NCBI RefSeq assembly: GCF_019219825.1
Contig: NZ_JAHUXH010000006.1
Span: forward strand, 124,001-188,000
Length of the DNA: 64,000 nucleotides
Reading direction: 5' to 3'
Source: Streptomyces sp. TRM70350
Lineage (GTDB): Bacteria; Actinomycetota; Actinomycetes; Streptomycetales; Streptomycetaceae
Part shown: positions 8,950 through 17,838 of the stretch, piece by piece
Layout of the letters: the number at the start of each line of letters is the position of its first letter
How positions within the stretch are numbered: the stretch's first letter is position 1
Made by a program: the position numbers and the translations under genes
Notes under the pieces: generated by a model
The model's input: only the letters and a program-made list of their open reading frames with translations
Told to the model about the DNA's origin: nothing
The model's database searches: none

Positions 8950-9115
8950 TCAGCCAGCCGTACAGGCGGTGCCGGTGAGCGTGAAGGAGGCCGGTGGCCC
9001 ATCGGCCCCGGTGCGGCTCGCCCGGTAGCCGATGCTGACGCTGCGGTGATCGTCACCGAGGCCGTGAGGCCGGTGTTCCAGGCGCCGGTCGTCGGGTGCG
9101 CGTCCAGCCGTCGCG
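8950..9115 (-). pseudogene. Remnant of a secreted protein's C-terminal carbohydrate-binding-type domain
   Basis: On the minus strand the last ~29 codons before the TAG at 8950 read SVSIGYRASRTGADGPPASF and then TLTGTACTAG, the usual ending of exported actinobacterial carbohydrate-binding modules. Just upstream, the matching piece WNTGLTASVTIT is in a different frame, so at least one frameshift separates them. No complete gene can be assembled. The fragment sits next to an intact pectate lyase, which fits loss of another plant-cell-wall enzyme. The rest of the gap between 8773 and 9243 shows nothing recognisable. Confidence 0.4.
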
Positions 9116-9243
9116 GACGAGTCGGTGGCCGCCGGGCCCGGATCGGCGCCGTAGGCCGCCTTCACGATGGAAGCGCTCCCGCGCGCACCTCCGGGCCACT
9201 CTCGGCATCCCCAACGGTGACCGAATATGTTCGGCGCGAAGCG

Positions 9244-9272
9244 TTGACTAGAAAGCGCTTGCCCCCTACGTT
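9244..9272 (+). promoter_or_regulatory. Promoter with GAAAGCGCTT LacI-type half palindrome
   Basis: TTGACT (9244-9249) and TACGTT (9267-9272) are separated by exactly 17 bp and form a good vegetative promoter. The spacer contains GAAAGCGCTTGC, close to the GAAAGCGCTTTC palindrome bound by LacI/GalR-type sugar repressors. The nearest downstream gene is the pectate lyase at 9533, which would then have a leader of about 250 nt. The assignment to that gene is inferred. Confidence 0.5.
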
Positions 9273-9532
9273 CCGTTCAGCAGTCTGACCGACCGACGCC
9301 TTATCGGGGCGAAGGCGGCACTCTGCCCGCGCAATGCGTTCAGCATGGCGTACGAAGTTCACGACGGTCCTGGGCATCGGTTCGTGGTCCACGACCCCGA
9401 CCACGTCACCACGCCCTGGAACACGTTCAAGGACACGGCGGAGCCCGCCCCGTCGGTCGTCACCCCGGTGACGTCCGGTGCGGGCGCGGACAAGCTCCGA
9501 CACCCCCACACCACGACAGAAGGAATCGGGAC

Positions 9533-10321
9533 ATGTCTTCTGCGACACGACCGCGCGCCCGCGGGCGCGCGCTGACCGGCGCACTGGCCACCCTCGGGCT
9601 ATCGATTGGCATGATCATGACCACAGGCGCCCAGTCGGCGAGCGCCGCCACCTGGCCGACCCCCAACGGCAGCCAAGGGGTCTCCTCGACCATCCCGATC
9701 TCCGGCACCAAGGACTACGGGATGAAGCGCCTCTACGGCACCGGGAACCTGGGCGGTGGCGGCCAGGACGAGAGCCAGGACCCGATCCTCCGGCTGTCGA
9801 ACGGCGCGGTGCTGAAGAACGTCATCCTCGGCGCCCCGGCCGCCGACGGCATCCACTGCATGGGCAGCTGCACGCTGCAGAACGTCTGGTGGGAGGACGT
9901 CGGCGAGGACGCCGCCACCTTCCGGGGCGGCACCGGCGCGACGTACCACGTGATCGGCGGCGGCGCCAAGAAGGCCGCGGACAAGGTCTTCCAGCACAAC
10001 GGCGGCGGCACGGTGAACATCTCCAACTTCGCCGTGCAGGAGTTCAAGACCCTGTACCGCTCCTGCGGCGACTGCTCCACCCAGTACACCCGCAAGGTGA
10101 ACCTCAACTCGATCGAGGTGACCGGCACGGGGAGCACCGCGCGCATCGTCGGCATCAACACCAACCGCAACGACGTGGCGACCCTGCGGAAGATCACGAT
10201 CCTGAACGACGCGAGCCGCAAGGTCATCCCCTGCCAGAAGTACAACAACAACTCCGCTGTCGGGACCGGCCCCGACAGCAGGAACTGCCTGTACAGCAGC
10301 TCGGACATCACCTATCGGTAG
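9533..10321 (+). CDS. Secreted pectate lyase, polysaccharide lyase family 3
   Basis: This is a 262-aa exported enzyme. The signal peptide has an Arg-rich start, a hydrophobic core (LATLGLSIGMIMTTGA) and a probable cut after ASA near residue 39. The mature part matches PL3 pectate lyases, small right-handed beta-helices that cleave polygalacturonate by calcium-dependent elimination. Visible markers are GGGGQDESQDPILRLSNGAV, VILGAPAADGIHC, CTLQNVWWEDVGEDAAT and the ladder segments ending IPCQKY. Cysteines such as those in HCMGSC and RSCGDC probably pair. AAGGA lies eight bases before the ATG. A LacI-type promoter upstream suggests sugar control, and a strong terminator follows 12 bp after the stop. 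Confidence 0.9.
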   Translation: MSSATRPRARGRALTGALATLGLSIGMIMTTGAQSASAATWPTPNGSQGVSSTIPISGTKDYGMKRLYGTGNLGGGGQDESQDPILRLSNGAVLKNVILGAPAADGIHCMGSCTLQNVWWEDVGEDAATFRGGTGATYHVIGGGAKKAADKVFQHNGGGTVNISNFAVQEFKTLYRSCGDCSTQYTRKVNLNSIEVTGTGSTARIVGINTNRNDVATLRKITILNDASRKVIPCQKYNNNSAVGTGPDSRNCLYSSSDITYR

Positions 10322-10333
10322 CCCCCACGGGAA

Positions 10334-10379
10334 GGCGGCCGTACGAAGCGTCTCCGGCGGGACGCTTCGTACGGCCGCC
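10334..10379. terminator. Bidirectional terminator, 19-bp perfect stem
   Basis: Arms 10334-10352 and 10361-10379 are perfectly complementary, with an 8-nt loop. The hairpin lies between the stop of the pectate lyase gene and the stop of the convergent PaaX gene and can serve both. Confidence 0.9.
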
Positions 10380-10382
10380 GGG

Positions 10383-11129
10383 TCATGTCCGGCGCACCGC
10401 CCGCGTCAACTCCCGCTGATAGTCGGCGTACGCGGTGCGCAGCGCGGTCCCCGGCCAGTCGGCGGGCAGGAGTTCGGGGGGCAGCACCGGGTCGGCGAGC
10501 AGGTGGCGCACGACGGCCGCGAAGGCTGTCAGGCGGTCGACGGGGCGCTGCACGCGCGCGATGTGGTCGAGCAGTGCGCGGCCGGTGGCGGTCCAGGTGT
10601 CGAGCGGCCACAGAGTCGCCGCCAGGTCGCCCGCGGGCCCGGCGGGCCGGGCCGTGAAGGACTGGAGTACGACCGCCAGGTCGTCCGGCAGGGAACGGCG
10701 CAGGTTGGCGGGGCGGAGCCAGACGCCCTCGCGGAGCTCGGCGAGCCGCAGGGCGGTCAGCCGGGTACGCAGGTCGGCGCGTTCGGCGGGGCCGCGGCCG
10801 GTCGCGGTGATCACGGCCATCTCCCAGTCGCCGTCCCACGCGCGCGTGCGGGGGTGCAGGGCGTCCTCCTGCCGTCGCCGGCGCTCCAGCAGTCGTTCGC
10901 CGATCCGGTAGCCGGTGTCCGTGCGCAGCAGATCCCCGGCGGCCGTCATCCGGCTCAGCGCGGCCCGCAGGGTGGAGCCGCCGACGCCGAAGGGCTCCAC
11001 GGCACGGGCGAGGTCCCGCACCGGCAACTCGGGCGGGTGGGCGCCGAGCAGCAGGCTCAGCACGACGGACCGGGCCGACAGCGGGCGCAGTGCGGCCTCG
11101 CCGGGCTGGACGGTCTCGTCGGTGCGCAT
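10383..11129 (-). CDS. PaaX-family transcriptional regulator
   Basis: This 248-aa protein has the PaaX layout: an N-terminal winged helix (ARSVVLSLLLGAHPPELPVRDLARAVEPF broken as helix-turn-helix, with GGSTLRAALSRMTAAGDLLR as recognition and wing) and the central and C-terminal PaaX domains (WDGDWEMAVITA and ADWPGTALRTAYADYQREL). PaaX-type repressors often respond to acyl-CoA intermediates. The divergent neighbour is an acyl-CoA-dehydrogenase-family gene, so the pair probably forms a regulator/target unit. ATG at 11129 is used; a GTG two codons upstream is possible. The gene ends beside a bidirectional terminator. Confidence 0.85.
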   Translation of the reverse strand: MRTDETVQPGEAALRPLSARSVVLSLLLGAHPPELPVRDLARAVEPFGVGGSTLRAALSRMTAAGDLLRTDTGYRIGERLLERRRRQEDALHPRTRAWDGDWEMAVITATGRGPAERADLRTRLTALRLAELREGVWLRPANLRRSLPDDLAVVLQSFTARPAGPAGDLAATLWPLDTWTATGRALLDHIARVQRPVDRLTAFAAVVRHLLADPVLPPELLPADWPGTALRTAYADYQRELTRAVRRT

Positions 11130-11159
11130 GGGCACGTACTGTACGCGGCGGAATCTTTT

Positions 11160-11195
11160 GTTGCAGGATTGCTGCGGTCGTAGCGGCAGTGCAAC
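11160..11195. promoter_or_regulatory. Inverted repeat in the PaaX/AidB-like divergent promoter
   Basis: GTTGCA (11160-11165) and TGCAAC (11190-11195) form an inverted repeat that encloses a further imperfect match (TTGCTGC and GCGGCA). It lies in the 75-bp gap between the divergent genes and is a candidate PaaX operator. Confidence 0.45.
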
Positions 11196-11204
11196 ACTCG
11201 CTGT

Positions 11205-12929
11205 ATGACCTCGACACCCGAAGGTGCTTCCGGCGGCGCCACCCATGTCGTCTTCAACCAGGCCCCTCCCCTCGCCCCGTACGACGCGTCCGACGACCGG
11301 GCCCTGCTGGAGGGGCTGCGGCGCGAGGGTGCCGGGTGGGCCGAGGAGGGCGTGAGGCGGCTTGGCCGCCGGGCGGGCAGCGAGGAGGCACAGGAGTGGG
11401 GTGAGCTGGCCAACCGGCACGAGCCGGTGCTGCGCACCCACGACCGGTACGGCAACCGCGTCGACGAGGTCGACTTCCACCCGAGCTGGCACCACCTGAT
11501 GCGGGTAGCGGTCGCCGAGGGCCTGGCGGGCGCCCCGTGGGCGGACGACCGGCCGGGGGCCCATGTGGCACGTACGGCGGGCGGGTTGGTGTGGGGACAC
11601 ACCGAGGCCGGACACGGCTGTCCGACGTCGATGACGTACGCCGCCGTCCCCGCGCTGCGCCGCCAGCCGGACCTCGCGAAGGTCTACGAACCGCTGCTGA
11701 CCAGCCGCGAGTACGACCCGGAGCTCGGCGTTCCGACGCGGAAGCGCGGTCTGCTGGCCGGCATGGGGATGACCGAGAAGCAGGGCGGCTCCGACGTCCG
11801 TACGAACACCACGACCGCCACGCCCACCGCCGAGCCCGGCGTGTACACCCTGCGCGGGCACAAGTGGTTCACGTCGGCACCCATGTGCGACGTGTTCCTG
11901 GTGCTGGCGCAGGCTCCCGACGGGCTGTCCTGCTTCCTGGTGCCGCGCGTGCTGCCCGACGGCAGCCGCAACACCTTCCGCATCCAGCGTCTGAAGGACA
12001 AGCTCGGCAACCGTTCGAACGCGTCGTCCGAGCCGGAGTTCGACGGGACCGTCGCCTGGCTGGTCGGCCCCGAGGGACAGGGCGTGAAGACCATCATCGA
12101 GATGGTGAACTGCACCCGGCTGGACTGCGTGATGGCCTCGGCGACGCTGATGCGCAAGACGCTGGTCGAGGCGGGGCATCACGTGCGGCACCGCAGTGCG
12201 TTCGGGGCGCGGCTGGTGGACCAGCCGCTGATGCGCAACGTCCTGGCCGATCTGGCGCTGGAGTCGGAGGCCGCCACGACCCTCACGCTGCGGCTGGCGG
12301 GGGCGGCCGACCGGGCGGTGCGCGGGGACACGGGCGAGGCGGCGTTCCGCCGGATCGCCACCGCCGTGGGCAAGTACTGGGTCACCAAGCGGGGCCCGGC
12401 CTTCACCGCGGAGGCCCTGGAGTGCCTCGGCGGCAACGGCTACGTGGAGGACTCGGGCATGCCCCGCCACTACCGCGAGGCGCCCCTGCTGTCCATCTGG
12501 GAGGGCTCCGGAAACGTCAACGCCCTTGATGTGCTACGAGCTGTGGGCCGCGAGCCGGGCACGGCGGAGGCGCTGTTCGCCGAACTGGCTTTGGCACAGG
12601 GGGCGGACGCCCGGCTGGACGCGGCCGTGAACCGGCTCAAGGGCAGGCTGACGGAGGGCTCGCCGTCGAGTGCCCGCCGGTTGGTGGAGCTGATGGCGCT
12701 CACGCTGCAGGCGTCGCTGCTGGTCCGGCACGCACCGCCCGCGGTCGCCGACGCGTTCTGCGCGACGCGGCTGGGCGGCGACTGGGGGTACGCCTTCGGC
12801 ACGCTGCCCGACGGGGCCGACCTGGACGCGATCCTGGGCAGGGCGCTGCCCGTGTCCGATCCGGCGGGCGCGCCCGCGCTCGGCCCGTCTGACGCCACTC
12901 GGCCCGTTGACGCCGCTCAGCCCGTCTGA
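11205..12929 (+). CDS. AidB-like acyl-CoA dehydrogenase family flavoprotein
   Basis: This 574-aa protein matches the AidB branch of acyl-CoA dehydrogenases. The long N-terminal part (FNQAPPLAPYDASDDRALL) is typical of AidB rather than short-chain dehydrogenases. Family markers are MGMTEKQGGSDVRTNTT, HKWFTSAPMCDVFLVLAQ, RLKDKLGNRSNASSE, the active-site-region IIEMVNCTRLDC, and ECLGGNGYVEDSGMPRHYRE followed by IWEGSGNVNALDVLR. E. coli AidB protects DNA from alkylation and has weak dehydrogenase activity; the actinobacterial members may instead act in fatty-acid or aromatic acyl-CoA metabolism, as the divergent PaaX gene hints. The 3' end overlaps the convergent gene by 13 bp. The last ~15 residues (DATRPVDAAQPV) are low complexity. 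Confidence 0.85.
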   Translation: MTSTPEGASGGATHVVFNQAPPLAPYDASDDRALLEGLRREGAGWAEEGVRRLGRRAGSEEAQEWGELANRHEPVLRTHDRYGNRVDEVDFHPSWHHLMRVAVAEGLAGAPWADDRPGAHVARTAGGLVWGHTEAGHGCPTSMTYAAVPALRRQPDLAKVYEPLLTSREYDPELGVPTRKRGLLAGMGMTEKQGGSDVRTNTTTATPTAEPGVYTLRGHKWFTSAPMCDVFLVLAQAPDGLSCFLVPRVLPDGSRNTFRIQRLKDKLGNRSNASSEPEFDGTVAWLVGPEGQGVKTIIEMVNCTRLDCVMASATLMRKTLVEAGHHVRHRSAFGARLVDQPLMRNVLADLALESEAATTLTLRLAGAADRAVRGDTGEAAFRRIATAVGKYWVTKRGPAFTAEALECLGGNGYVEDSGMPRHYREAPLLSIWEGSGNVNALDVLRAVGREPGTAEALFAELALAQGADARLDAAVNRLKGRLTEGSPSSARRLVELMALTLQASLLVRHAPPAVADAFCATRLGGDWGYAFGTLPDGADLDAILGRALPVSDPAGAPALGPSDATRPVDAAQPV

Positions 12930-13501
12930 CGCCGCCTCAGCGCGTCGAACCGGGCCCAGTCGGCCTCCCACTGGTCCAGGCGCCGGCGTTCCAGCCGACC
13001 GCGCAGGACACGGCCACCGGCGAACGGTACGGCGGCCGCGCCGACGCCCGCCAGGGTGCCGATCAGGTGGGCACGAACCCGGGCCTCGGACGGGGTGGTG
13101 GGTTCGGTCATCAGGCGACCCTGCCGGTCCGTCCAGACGGTGACCGGCGTGCCGGCGGGGCTGCCGGGCCGGACCCGGGCCTGGCCGGTGCGGTCGGAGC
13201 CGTCCGGCGCGGACCAGCGCACCTCGGCCCACACCCGCTCGGTGTTCGGGGCGTCGGACCTGGTGGGGGACGGTCCGGGCGCCGGCTCGGTCAGCCGTGC
13301 CTCGACCGGGCGCCACTCGACGCGTTCCCGGGCCAGCTCCCCTTCGACGGTCCGGCTCACCGTATGACCGGCGAGCACCCCGACCAGAGCGGTGAGCGCC
13401 CAGGCTGCGAGCAGGACCCAGGCCTCCACCCTGTCGGAGCGGCGCTTGAGCGGGTTGCGCCGCCAGCGCCACAGCCACACCCTCGGACCACGGAACGCCA
13501 T
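12917..13501 (-). CDS. Two-TM membrane protein, Rv1733c-like family
   Basis: This encodes 194 residues with one membrane segment near the N-terminus (AWVLLAAWALTALVGVLAG) and a second near the C-terminus (AHLIGTLAGVGAAAVPFAGG). About 90 polar residues between them are probably outside the cell, and a basic tail ends ALRRRQTG. This matches a family common in Streptomyces and related to mycobacterial Rv1733c, whose function is unknown. The start at 13501 follows a strong AGGAGGAAG ribosome-binding site; a GTG at 13525 would lie upstream of that site and is less likely. The gene is convergent with, and overlaps, the AidB-like gene. Confidence 0.7.
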   Translation of the reverse strand: MAFRGPRVWLWRWRRNPLKRRSDRVEAWVLLAAWALTALVGVLAGHTVSRTVEGELARERVEWRPVEARLTEPAPGPSPTRSDAPNTERVWAEVRWSAPDGSDRTGQARVRPGSPAGTPVTVWTDRQGRLMTEPTTPSEARVRAHLIGTLAGVGAAAVPFAGGRVLRGRLERRRLDQWEADWARFDALRRRQTG

Positions 13502-13759
13502 CGCAGGCTTCCTCCTCGTGAGCACAGGAACATCCCCGACCGCCCTCCCATACGGCGGACGGCTCGTCGCTGCTCAGGACGAGTCACGACGGGACGGTCC
13601 CGCAGGCCCGGCGGGCCGGTCGGACGGCTTCGCACACGTTCCGCGTCTGTCCGACGACACCGCGCTGACCTGCGGTGAAGCGGCTTGAAGGGGTGACTGT
13701 CAGTGGTGGGGTGCAGACTGGCCGATGTCTGAGACAAAGACGTCGCGGAGGAGATCGGC

Positions 13760-14845
13760 ATGACCGAGGTACTGCTCGCCGTGGGCACACGCAAAGGACT
13801 GTTCATCGGCCGCCGGCGCGGGAGCGCCTGGGAGTTCGACGAAAGCCCCTACTTCAACGCACAGGCCGTGTACTCGGTCGCCATCGACACCCGCGGCGCC
13901 ACCCCGCGGCTGCTGGCCGGTGGCGACAGCGCGCACTGGGGACCGTCGGTGTTCCACTCCGACGACCTGGGCCGCACATGGACCGAACCTGCTCGGCCGG
14001 CCGTGAAGTTCCCCAAGGACACGGGCGCTTCACTGGAGCGGGTGTGGCAGCTGCACCCGGCGGCCGCGGAGCCGGACGTGGTCTACGCGGGCACGGAACC
14101 GGCCGCGCTGTACCGCTCGGAGGACAGAGGGGAGACGTTCGAGCTGGTCCGCCCGCTGTGGGAGCACCCCACGCGCTCGCAGTGGCAGCCGGGCGGCGGC
14201 GGCGAGGGCCTGCACACCGTGATCACCGACGAGCGGGACCCGCAGGCGGTGACGGTCGCGGTGTCGACGGCCGGTGTGTTCCGCTCGACCGACGGCGGCG
14301 CGAGCTGGGCCCCGTCCAACTCCGGTGTCTCCGCGGTGTTCCTGCCGGACCCCAACCCGGAGTTCGGCCAGTGCGTGCACAAGATCGCGCAGGACGCGGG
14401 GACGCCGGACCGGCTGTATCTGCAGAACCACTGGGGTGTGTACCGCAGCGACGACGCGGGCGCGCACTGGACCGACATCGGCGAGGGCCTGCCCTCGACC
14501 TTCGGTTTCGCCGCCGCGACCCATCCGCGCCGCGCGGAGACGGCGTACGTCTTCCCCATCAACGCGGATTCCGACCGCGTGCCCGCCGACCGGCGCTGCC
14601 GGGTCTTCCGCACGGCGGACGCGGGCAAGTCGTGGGAGCCGCTCACGGCGGGGCTGCCCCAGGAGGACCACTACGGCACGGTGTTGCGCGACGCGATGTG
14701 CACGGACGACGCGGACCCGGCGGGCGTGTACTTCGGCAACCGCAACGGCGAGGTGTACGCGTCGGCCGACGACGGTGACAGCTGGCGGCAGTTGGCGTCG
14801 CATCTGCCGGACGTGCTGTGCGTGCGGGCCGCGGTGATCGGATGA
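13760..14845 (+). CDS. BNR/Asp-box beta-propeller protein (sialidase-fold, no sialidase proof)
   Basis: This 361-aa protein contains six Asp-box-type repeats of the pattern SxDxGx[47 protein letters not shown] and ASADDGDSW, spaced along the chain as expected for a beta-propeller. There is no signal peptide, so it is probably cytoplasmic. It belongs to the widespread WD40/YVTN/BNR-like group ([14 protein letters not shown] start), whose biochemical role is unknown. The Arg triad and nucleophile Tyr of true sialidases are not evident. GGAGGAG precedes the ATG. It is monocistronic as far as can be seen. Confidence 0.8.
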   Translation: MTEVLLAVGTRKGLFIGRRRGSAWEFDESPYFNAQAVYSVAIDTRGATPRLLAGGDSAHWGPSVFHSDDLGRTWTEPARPAVKFPKDTGASLERVWQLHPAAAEPDVVYAGTEPAALYRSEDRGETFELVRPLWEHPTRSQWQPGGGGEGLHTVITDERDPQAVTVAVSTAGVFRSTDGGASWAPSNSGVSAVFLPDPNPEFGQCVHKIAQDAGTPDRLYLQNHWGVYRSDDAGAHWTDIGEGLPSTFGFAAATHPRRAETAYVFPINADSDRVPADRRCRVFRTADAGKSWEPLTAGLPQEDHYGTVLRDAMCTDDADPAGVYFGNRNGEVYASADDGDSWRQLASHLPDVLCVRAAVIG

Positions 14846-14910
14846 GGCGAACGGGGGGCTTGCGGTCGGGGTTGCGGGCGGGCTTGCGGTCGGCCTGCCT
14901 TGGCCACTGG

Positions 14911-14941
14911 TTGATCGCCGCTGCCTGTACGGCAGTAGGGT
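14911..14941 (+). promoter_or_regulatory. Promoter for ung, probably giving a leaderless transcript
   Basis: TTGATC (14911-14916) and TAGGGT (14936-14941) are 19 bp apart. The expected transcription start is about 14948-14949, exactly at the GTG that begins the conserved protein. No ribosome-binding site is visible, as expected for leaderless translation. Confidence 0.45.
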
Positions 14942-14948
14942 GACGCCC

Positions 14949-15626
14949 GTGGCACCACGACCCTTGAATGAAATCGTCGAAGCGGGCTGGGCGCAGGCCC
15001 TGGAACCCGTGGCCGGGCGGATCGCGGAGATGGGTGACTTCCTGCGCGCGGAGATCGCCGCGGGACGCACCTATCTCCCGGCCGGGCCGAATGTCCTACG
15101 GGCCTTCCAGCAGCCCTTCGACGAGGTACGGGTCCTGATCGTCGGCCAGGACCCGTATCCGACTCCGGGGCACGCGGTGGGGTTGTCCTTCTCCGTCGCA
15201 CCCGATGTGCGCCCGCTGCCCGGCAGCCTGATCAACATCTTCCGGGAGCTGAACGCCGACCTGGGGCTGCCCCAGCCGTCCAACGGCGACCTCACTCCGT
15301 GGACCCGGCAGGGCGTACTGCTCCTCAACCGGGCGCTCACCACGGCCCCGAGACGGCCGGGCGCGCACCGGGGCAAGGGCTGGGAGGAGGTCACCGAGCA
15401 GGCCATACGGGCACTGGCCGCGCGCGGCAAGCCGCTGGTGTCCATCCTCTGGGGCCGCGACGCCCGCAATCTCCGCCCCCTGCTCGGCGACCTCCCCTCG
15501 GTGGAGTCCGCCCACCCCTCCCCCATGTCGGCCGACCGCGGCTTCTTCGGCTCGCGCCCGTTCAGCCGCGCCAACGACCTGCTCATGCGCCAGGGGGGTC
15601 AGCCGGTGGACTGGCGTCTGCCGTGA
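14949..15626 (+). CDS. ung: Uracil-DNA glycosylase, family 1
   Basis: This 225-aa enzyme removes uracil from DNA at the start of base-excision repair. The water-activating motif is GQDPYP (residues 66-71, catalytic Asp68), with Pro in place of the His seen in many family-1 enzymes. LLLNRALTT forms the uracil-recognition strand with its Asn, and [14 protein letters not shown] is the DNA-intercalation loop with the catalytic His. The chain is compact, with no extensions. The GTG at 14949 is preferred because it starts the conserved MAPRPLNE-like N-terminus and fits a leaderless promoter; an in-frame GTG at 14940 would add three residues. The stop overlaps the start of the next gene (GTGA), so the two are co-translated. 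Confidence 0.93.
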   Translation: MAPRPLNEIVEAGWAQALEPVAGRIAEMGDFLRAEIAAGRTYLPAGPNVLRAFQQPFDEVRVLIVGQDPYPTPGHAVGLSFSVAPDVRPLPGSLINIFRELNADLGLPQPSNGDLTPWTRQGVLLLNRALTTAPRRPGAHRGKGWEEVTEQAIRALAARGKPLVSILWGRDARNLRPLLGDLPSVESAHPSPMSADRGFFGSRPFSRANDLLMRQGGQPVDWRLP

Positions 15627-16630
15627 CGGACGCGGGACGCGGCCCCGCGCCCGCGAGTGCCGGTGGTTTCCTCGCCGTTGACTCCGGTGGTTCCGGGCTT
15701 CGGGCCGTTGCCGGGGACGTCGAGCGGGGCCCGCTGGCCGTGCGTGAATCAGGGGTGCCGGTGCGGACGGGTGCTCGGGGCATCGATGCCGGGCACCTGA
15801 TGGAGCAACTGGTGCCGCTCGTGCGGGCCTTGAGCGCCGAGGCCGACGTCCCGGAACTCGGCACCGCTGCTGTCGGTGCCGCCGGTTTCAGCACGCTCGG
15901 GGATCACCTGCGGGCCGAACTTCCCGGTGCGCTGCGCCGGGAGTGCGGGATCCGGACGGTGGCCCTCGCCGCCGACGCGGTCACCGCGTATGCGGGCGCG
16001 CTGGGATCGCGGGCCGGTGCCGTCGTCGCCGCCGGTACGGGACTGATCGCCGTCGGCACCGACCTGACGCGCTGGCGGCGGGCGGACGGCTGGGGGCATC
16101 TGCTGGGCGACTGCGGCAGTGGCGCCTGGATCGGGCGGGCCGGGCTGGAGGCCGCGCTGCGCGCGCACGACGGGCGGGAGGGCGGCTCGGCCGGACTGCT
16201 GGCGCACGCCGAGGAGTTGTTCGGCCCGATCCGGGAACTGCCCGGCAAGCTGTACCCACGCCCGGACCGCCCCGCCGTCCTCGCCTCCTTCGCACCCCGG
16301 GTGGCGGCCTGCGCCGACGAAGGTGACCCGGTCGCCGTGGCCGTCCTGCGCGCGGCGGCCCGGCACATGGCCGACTCCGCGGCCGCCGTCTGCCCGACAG
16401 AGGGCGAGCCGCAAGTGGCCCTCACCGGCGGAGTGTTCCGGATGGGCGCCCCGCTCCTCTCACCCCTGGACGAGGAACTGGCCGCACTACTGCCGCACGC
16501 ACAACGGGTCACCGCCGAGGGCGATCCGCTGCACGGCTCGGTGCGGATCGCGACCGAGTTGGCGACCGGGACGCTCACTCTGCCGCGTGACGAGAAGATG
16601 CTGTACGTGGTGACCGGACAGGGCGACTGA
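15623..16630 (+). CDS. BadF/BadG-type ATPase, N-acetylglucosamine-kinase-like
   Basis: This 335-aa protein has the ASKHA sugar-kinase fold. The phosphate-1 motif is [14 protein letters not shown], phosphate 2 is [15 protein letters not shown], and [15 protein letters not shown] and [11 protein letters not shown] give the remaining nucleotide-binding elements. Members of this branch phosphorylate N-acetylglucosamine or related amino sugars; others activate dehydratases, but those carry cysteines for a 4Fe-4S cluster that are not evident here. A kinase role in amino-sugar recycling is therefore more likely. The GTG start overlaps the ung stop by 4 bp, suggesting translational coupling, although no functional link is obvious. 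Confidence 0.8.
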   Translation: MTDAGRGPAPASAGGFLAVDSGGSGLRAVAGDVERGPLAVRESGVPVRTGARGIDAGHLMEQLVPLVRALSAEADVPELGTAAVGAAGFSTLGDHLRAELPGALRRECGIRTVALAADAVTAYAGALGSRAGAVVAAGTGLIAVGTDLTRWRRADGWGHLLGDCGSGAWIGRAGLEAALRAHDGREGGSAGLLAHAEELFGPIRELPGKLYPRPDRPAVLASFAPRVAACADEGDPVAVAVLRAAARHMADSAAAVCPTEGEPQVALTGGVFRMGAPLLSPLDEELAALLPHAQRVTAEGDPLHGSVRIATELATGTLTLPRDEKMLYVVTGQGD

Positions 16631-16819
16631 TGCTCCGACTTGTCCCCGTTCGCTCCATGTTCGCCGGGTGTTCCCTCCGCAAAAGCCGCCGCTCACCGCG
16701 CAGAAAACCGCTGATCACTTCCGATCCGTACGTAACTCATCAGACAAAACCGGACGGATACCGCTCACCTGCCCCCTCCCCGAACAGGGGAACCCAGTAA
16801 GCCAGTAACATGCGGCGCC

Positions 16820-17743
16820 ATGAGCTCCCCCACTGGGCCCGCGTCCGGCCTGCCAGTACGAATGCCGCGCCCCCGCCAGCCCGGGCGGCACCGCCGACCC
16901 GAGCCGCTGGCGGCTCCCGAGGGCGCGCCCGCGCTCGTCCTCGCGGTGCCCGGCACGCCCAGCGCCGCCACGCGCGGTCTCGCCGAGGAGGTCGTGAGCA
17001 TCGCCCGCTCCGAGCTCCCCGGCCTCGACGCCCGGATCGGCTATGTCGACGGGGACGGCTCGGAGTTCCCCACCCTCCAGGCCGTGCTGGCGCGCGCCGC
17101 CGACGAGCGCACCGCCCGCTACGAGCAGGCGCTGGCCGCCGGGGTGGAAGCCAAGGAGCCGGACGGCCCCGTCGCCGTCGTGGTGCCGCTGCTGGCCGGT
17201 CCGGACAGCGCGCTGCTGCGTCAGGTCCGCCAGGCCGTCATGGACAGCCGGGTCGCCGCCGAACTGACCGACGTGCTGGGCCCGCACCCGCTGCTCGCCG
17301 AGGCCCTGCACGTGCGGCTGTCGGAGGCGGGTCTGGCCCGCGCCGACCGCGCCCGGCTGTTCACCGTGGCCACGGCCGCGGACGGCATCATCCTGGCCTC
17401 CGTGGGCGGCGAGGAGGCCGTGCAGGCAGCCGGGATCACCGGCATGCTGCTCGCCGCGCGGCTCGCTGTGCCGGTGATGGCGGCGGCCCTCGACCAGGAG
17501 GGCTCGATCGCCTCCGTCGCCGAGCAGCTGCGTTCCTCGGGCTCGCAGCAGCTGGCACTCGCCCCGTACCTGATCGGCCCGGAGATCGACCCGGGCCTGA
17601 TCGAGGAGGCCGCAAAAGAGGCGGGCTGCCCCGCCGCCGAGGCGCTCGGCCCGTACCCGGCGATCGGCAAGCTCGCGCTGGCCAAGTACACGACGGCGCT
17701 GGGTATCGCCCCGCAGCAGCCGCAGGGTGCGCCGGTGCGCTGA
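16820..17743 (+). CDS. CbiX/SirB-fold protein lacking the chelatase histidines
   Basis: This 307-aa protein has two repeats of the type II chelatase fold used by sirohydrochlorin cobalto/ferrochelatases. In active members the first strand ends in a HGS-type motif and a second histidine follows the VPLFL strand. Here the corresponding places read LVLAVPGTPSAATRGL and VVVPLLAGPDSALLRQV, so both metal-binding histidines are missing. The chain is otherwise complete, with ADGIILASVGG near residue 190 and an AAEALGPYPAIGKLALAKY tail. It is probably a non-catalytic or repurposed member, and annotation as a functional chelatase would be misleading. It is not next to sirohaem or cobalamin genes. A terminator follows. 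Confidence 0.7.
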   Translation: MSSPTGPASGLPVRMPRPRQPGRHRRPEPLAAPEGAPALVLAVPGTPSAATRGLAEEVVSIARSELPGLDARIGYVDGDGSEFPTLQAVLARAADERTARYEQALAAGVEAKEPDGPVAVVVPLLAGPDSALLRQVRQAVMDSRVAAELTDVLGPHPLLAEALHVRLSEAGLARADRARLFTVATAADGIILASVGGEEAVQAAGITGMLLAARLAVPVMAAALDQEGSIASVAEQLRSSGSQQLALAPYLIGPEIDPGLIEEAAKEAGCPAAEALGPYPAIGKLALAKYTTALGIAPQQPQGAPVR

Positions 17744-17768
17744 GTTCGTCGCCCGCACAGTCGTACCG

Positions 17769-17805
17769 CCGAGGGCCCGCTCCGCACACCGGAGCGGGCC
17801 CTCGG
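17769..17805 (+). terminator. Terminator, 15-bp perfect stem
   Basis: Arms 17769-17783 and 17791-17805 are fully complementary around a 7-nt loop. The hairpin begins 26 bp after the CbiX-like stop. Confidence 0.88.
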
Positions 17806-17838
17806 CCTTGGGGCGACAGCCTGCCGTGGCGGCGCCGG

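Noticed and set aside
9345..9575. Small plus-strand frame starting MAYEVHDGPGHRFVVHD
   Set aside because: The first 35 residues look protein-like, but there is no good ribosome-binding site, the end overlaps the pectate lyase signal peptide in another frame, and no family is recognised. It could be a relic.
10383..12470. Minus-strand frame that joins PaaX with 400 upstream codons
   Set aside because: The upstream part is antisense to the AidB-like gene; PaaX starts at 11129 where the conserved protein begins.
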